This document shows positions 61,861-64,000 of a DNA stretch of 64,000 nucleotides, piece by piece (the stretch's first letter is position 1; each line of letters starts with the position of its first letter). Position numbers and translations under genes: made by a program. Below the pieces are notes generated by a model, which saw only the letters and a program-made list of their open reading frames with translations, was not told where the DNA came from and did not search any database. Origin of the DNA: Pseudisothecium myosuroides (taxonomy: Eukaryota > Streptophyta > Bryopsida > Hypnales > Lembophyllaceae); contig OX637295.1 of the NCBI GenBank assembly GCA_951799445.1, positions 24,056,001 to 24,120,000 on the forward strand, given 5' to 3'.

Positions 61861-61992
61861 TTGGCCGGGATAATAAGGGGGTAATCCTTCCTAGCTTAGT
61901 AGGAAGGCTATCTTGGTTAGGGGAGTTACTTGGTGTAATCAAATCCAAAATATGAAACAATTTTGAAGTTCAAGATTTTCTTTAAATTTTTC

Positions 61993-62762
61993 TTAACCCC
62001 TAAATGGTCAAGATTTTTTTGAGCTTCTTAGAATTTACTCTATATGAAACAAAACTCCGAGTTTTGATAAGTTTCATGGATACTTGGAGAATCTGTCACA
62101 AAACTGATGAATTAAGTTGATCTTGTAAGGAAAAGGATTTGTTCTAGCTACAATTTAATATGAAGAAAAGTCTATCTACTTCAATTATTTAGCACGTACG
62201 ATGTTATCCACAAGTGCAAACTAGTCGCATGTCTTGGCATTGAAGTGATGACTACTAAACACCACTGCAACGCATACGATGTTATCCACAAATGCAAACT
62301 AGTTGCACGTCTTGGCATTGAAGTGATGACTACTAAACACGACTGCAACACGTACGATGTTATCCACAAGTGCAAATTAGTTCCACGTCTTCGCATTGAA
62401 GTGACGACTATTAAACATGACTGCAACGCGTACGCTATTATCCAAAAGTACAAACTAGTAGCATGTCTTGACATTGAAGTGACGACTACTAAACATGACT
62501 GCAAGGTTTAATATATATTCCACACTGACACATTTGTTGTATTAACACATACAACTATCACTGTCATCTGAAAGATATCAATTTCTATTAACTCAAAGTA
62601 CTATTTAGTTTACAATATCTAGTTAATTGCAAATATGGTGGTCCAAAGTCAATTCGACTTTTATCCAACTATAGAAAGGGATGTTTGAATAATGTATGTG
62701 AAGGTCTCATTCAGCATATAGGTGCTAAAATTGAAATTCCACCTCAGATTCTTAGGGGTTGA
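61993..62762. mobile_element. T4-end element containing a 78-base tandem array
   Basis: The left end is ttaacccctaaatggtcaag, then a segment like the start of 21255-21720. The right end is attcttaggggttga, with the border mutated to TTGA. It is 770 bases long, of which 312 are the tandem array. Confidence 0.65.
62193..62504. repeat. Tandem array, four units of 78 bases
   Basis: Each unit runs from cacgtacgatgttatccaca to aacatgactgcaa. The four copies differ at several positions each. As 78 is 26 codons, one forward and one reverse frame stay open throughout (62245-62511 plus, 62181-62504 minus). There is no start signal or conserved domain, so I regard it as non-coding. Confidence 0.9.
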
Positions 62763-63358
62763 CGTCACCTCACACATTCACAAGATGATATGTGGCATTT
62801 TTTAAACAAAAATGACTTAATTTACGCCGACCTTGATGTAGGGTATTGAATACTAAAAATATCTCTATAAGTGAATGATAGTAAACTACTTGGTGACATC
62901 TTTGTAGGTGGTTGATAGTTATTATTTTATTTGTGTAAAAATGAGTGTTGTTAATGCTTTGAAGAAGCAGTTTCAAGACAAAATATAAATATGCTTTGTT
63001 TCATATCTAAATGATTGAAATTTTGACTTAAATCTCATTGCTTACAACTACAAAGGTATCAAATCAAATAAATGATGTCTACAATTATTCAATTTGTAAT
63101 AATGTGTGATAAAAGCTTATCAACCACTTACAATGATGTCACCAAGTTCCTAATTAATTAATGTTACAATAATTGAATTTTAAAACTTCTATTAAAATAT
63201 AATAAATAAAATTATTATATAATTTAAAATTTATCAATATTGAGATGATTGCAATATGTATATATATATATATATACACACACACACATGTGTGTGTGTT
63301 TCTCTTTATAATAATTTAAGTGTATACATTTTGCATATAAATACCTAATAGTTTTCTT
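62763..63358. other. AT-rich DNA with compound microsatellite
   Basis: At 63257-63300 a TA run is followed by CA repeats and then TG repeats, which can fold back on themselves. No gene is seen. Confidence 0.5.
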
Positions 63359-64000
63359 TTAATCCCTAAAGGACCATTGTCCCTTTGAAGGACAAATGCA
63401 TTTTGGGGCAGGTACCTACAGGCTGAAATTTTGTCATGATTTTTTGAAACTTTTTTTGGAGATAGAAAAACTAATAAGCTTTGTGGAAATATAATTTTTT
63501 TCACAATCGGTGCCCAAAAACAAAAGTTATGACCAAATAAGCTCAAAACAAGGGATGTAGGGCAGCTTGGGTAGAAAAAAAAATGGACAAAAATTTGAAT
63601 TTTTTTTTAAATATTTTTTTTTCTCATAGATTATATTTTTGCCTATCTGGAAAGCTTTGATTCATTTCATTTGGTTATGAGAAATTTATGGACATTCTTG
63701 TTTTTTGGGCAGTTAGAGCATCTTCTTGAAAAAAATAACTTATAGGATTCATTTTTGAATGAAATTTTTCAAATTTTTCAATTTTTTTTTTGCATGGTTT
63801 AGTTTACTTGCTAGAACAATCTCACCATTGGGATTAGTGCATTTTAATTCCATCTAAAATATATGAATATTTTAGATTTTCCTTCTATCTTGTACCTACT
63901 TCTACTTAACAATTTTTTTAAGAATGATAATGCATTTTTTTTGAATTTTTTTTTCCCTAGACTCTCAACTCAATTTTCCACTATAAAGATTTAAAGCTCA
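63359..64000. mobile_element. T4 element copy, cut by the window end
   Basis: The left end is ttaatccctaaaggaccatt with hairpin tgtccctttgaaggaca and gggcaggtacctacaggctg. The interior follows 17145-18084 closely. The right end lies beyond the window. Confidence 0.85.

Noticed and set aside
62193..62504. CRISPR-like or protein-coding repeat array
   Set aside because: Units are directly contiguous with no unique spacers, the host is a eukaryote, and the frames have no domain or start context.
6713..64000. CCCTAAA in the T4 tips as interstitial telomere repeat
   Set aside because: The plant telomere unit appears only once per tip and is never tandem. It is part of the terminal inverted repeat.

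Overview
The window is nuclear DNA from a land plant. It is AT-rich, gene-poor and full of repeats. It carries one convincing host gene, a 32-exon plant-type PDS5 on the minus strand, with GT-AG introns mostly 50-500 bases long. Plant-type repeats surround it: a Ty1/copia element with a half-tRNA-Met-like primer site, a Stowaway-like element, and other short inverted-repeat elements. I cannot name the species. The compact introns and the unfamiliar repeat families lean towards a non-seed plant such as a bryophyte, but this is a weak inference.

Layout. Positions 1-45,600 are almost entirely repeats and their decayed flanks. The dominant family, called T4 here, has elements of about 0.93 kb with ends close to TTAACCCCTAAAGG and a TTAA at each border; about seventeen full, internally altered or partial copies are listed, in both orientations. 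A locally duplicated segment at 6.6-8.1 kb preserves one filled and one empty insertion site, which shows directly that TTAA is the duplicated target. A second set, with ends TAAGGTAG, is flanked by TA. A third, with ends CTCGGGGGG, has 8-base target duplications like hAT elements. The copia element (12,046-14,674) has about 99% identical LTRs and an intact ATTAC duplication but has lost most of its integrase and reverse transcriptase. A truncated, poly(A)-tailed LINE piece sits inside another inverted-repeat element at 23.2-23.8 kb.

Positions 45,638-60,280 hold PDS5, the cohesin-associated regulator of sister-chromatid cohesion. The inferred protein is 1,838 residues: an N-terminal HEAT-repeat body, a long Glu/Ala/Pro/Lys repeat tract encoded by one 966-base exon, a basic AT-hook-like linker, a Tudor-like domain and a basic tail. 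The reading phase is continuous across all 31 proposed introns. A GC-rich upstream region with a GA tract (transcript sense) follows to about 61.15 kb.

Positions 61,150-64,000 return to repeats: an inverted copy of the 20.2-21.1 kb repeat, a T4-bordered element containing a 4 x 78-base tandem array, and a T4 copy cut by the window edge. No RNA gene, CRISPR array or bacterial-type operon was found, and no intact transposase is present, so all the DNA transposons here look non-autonomous.
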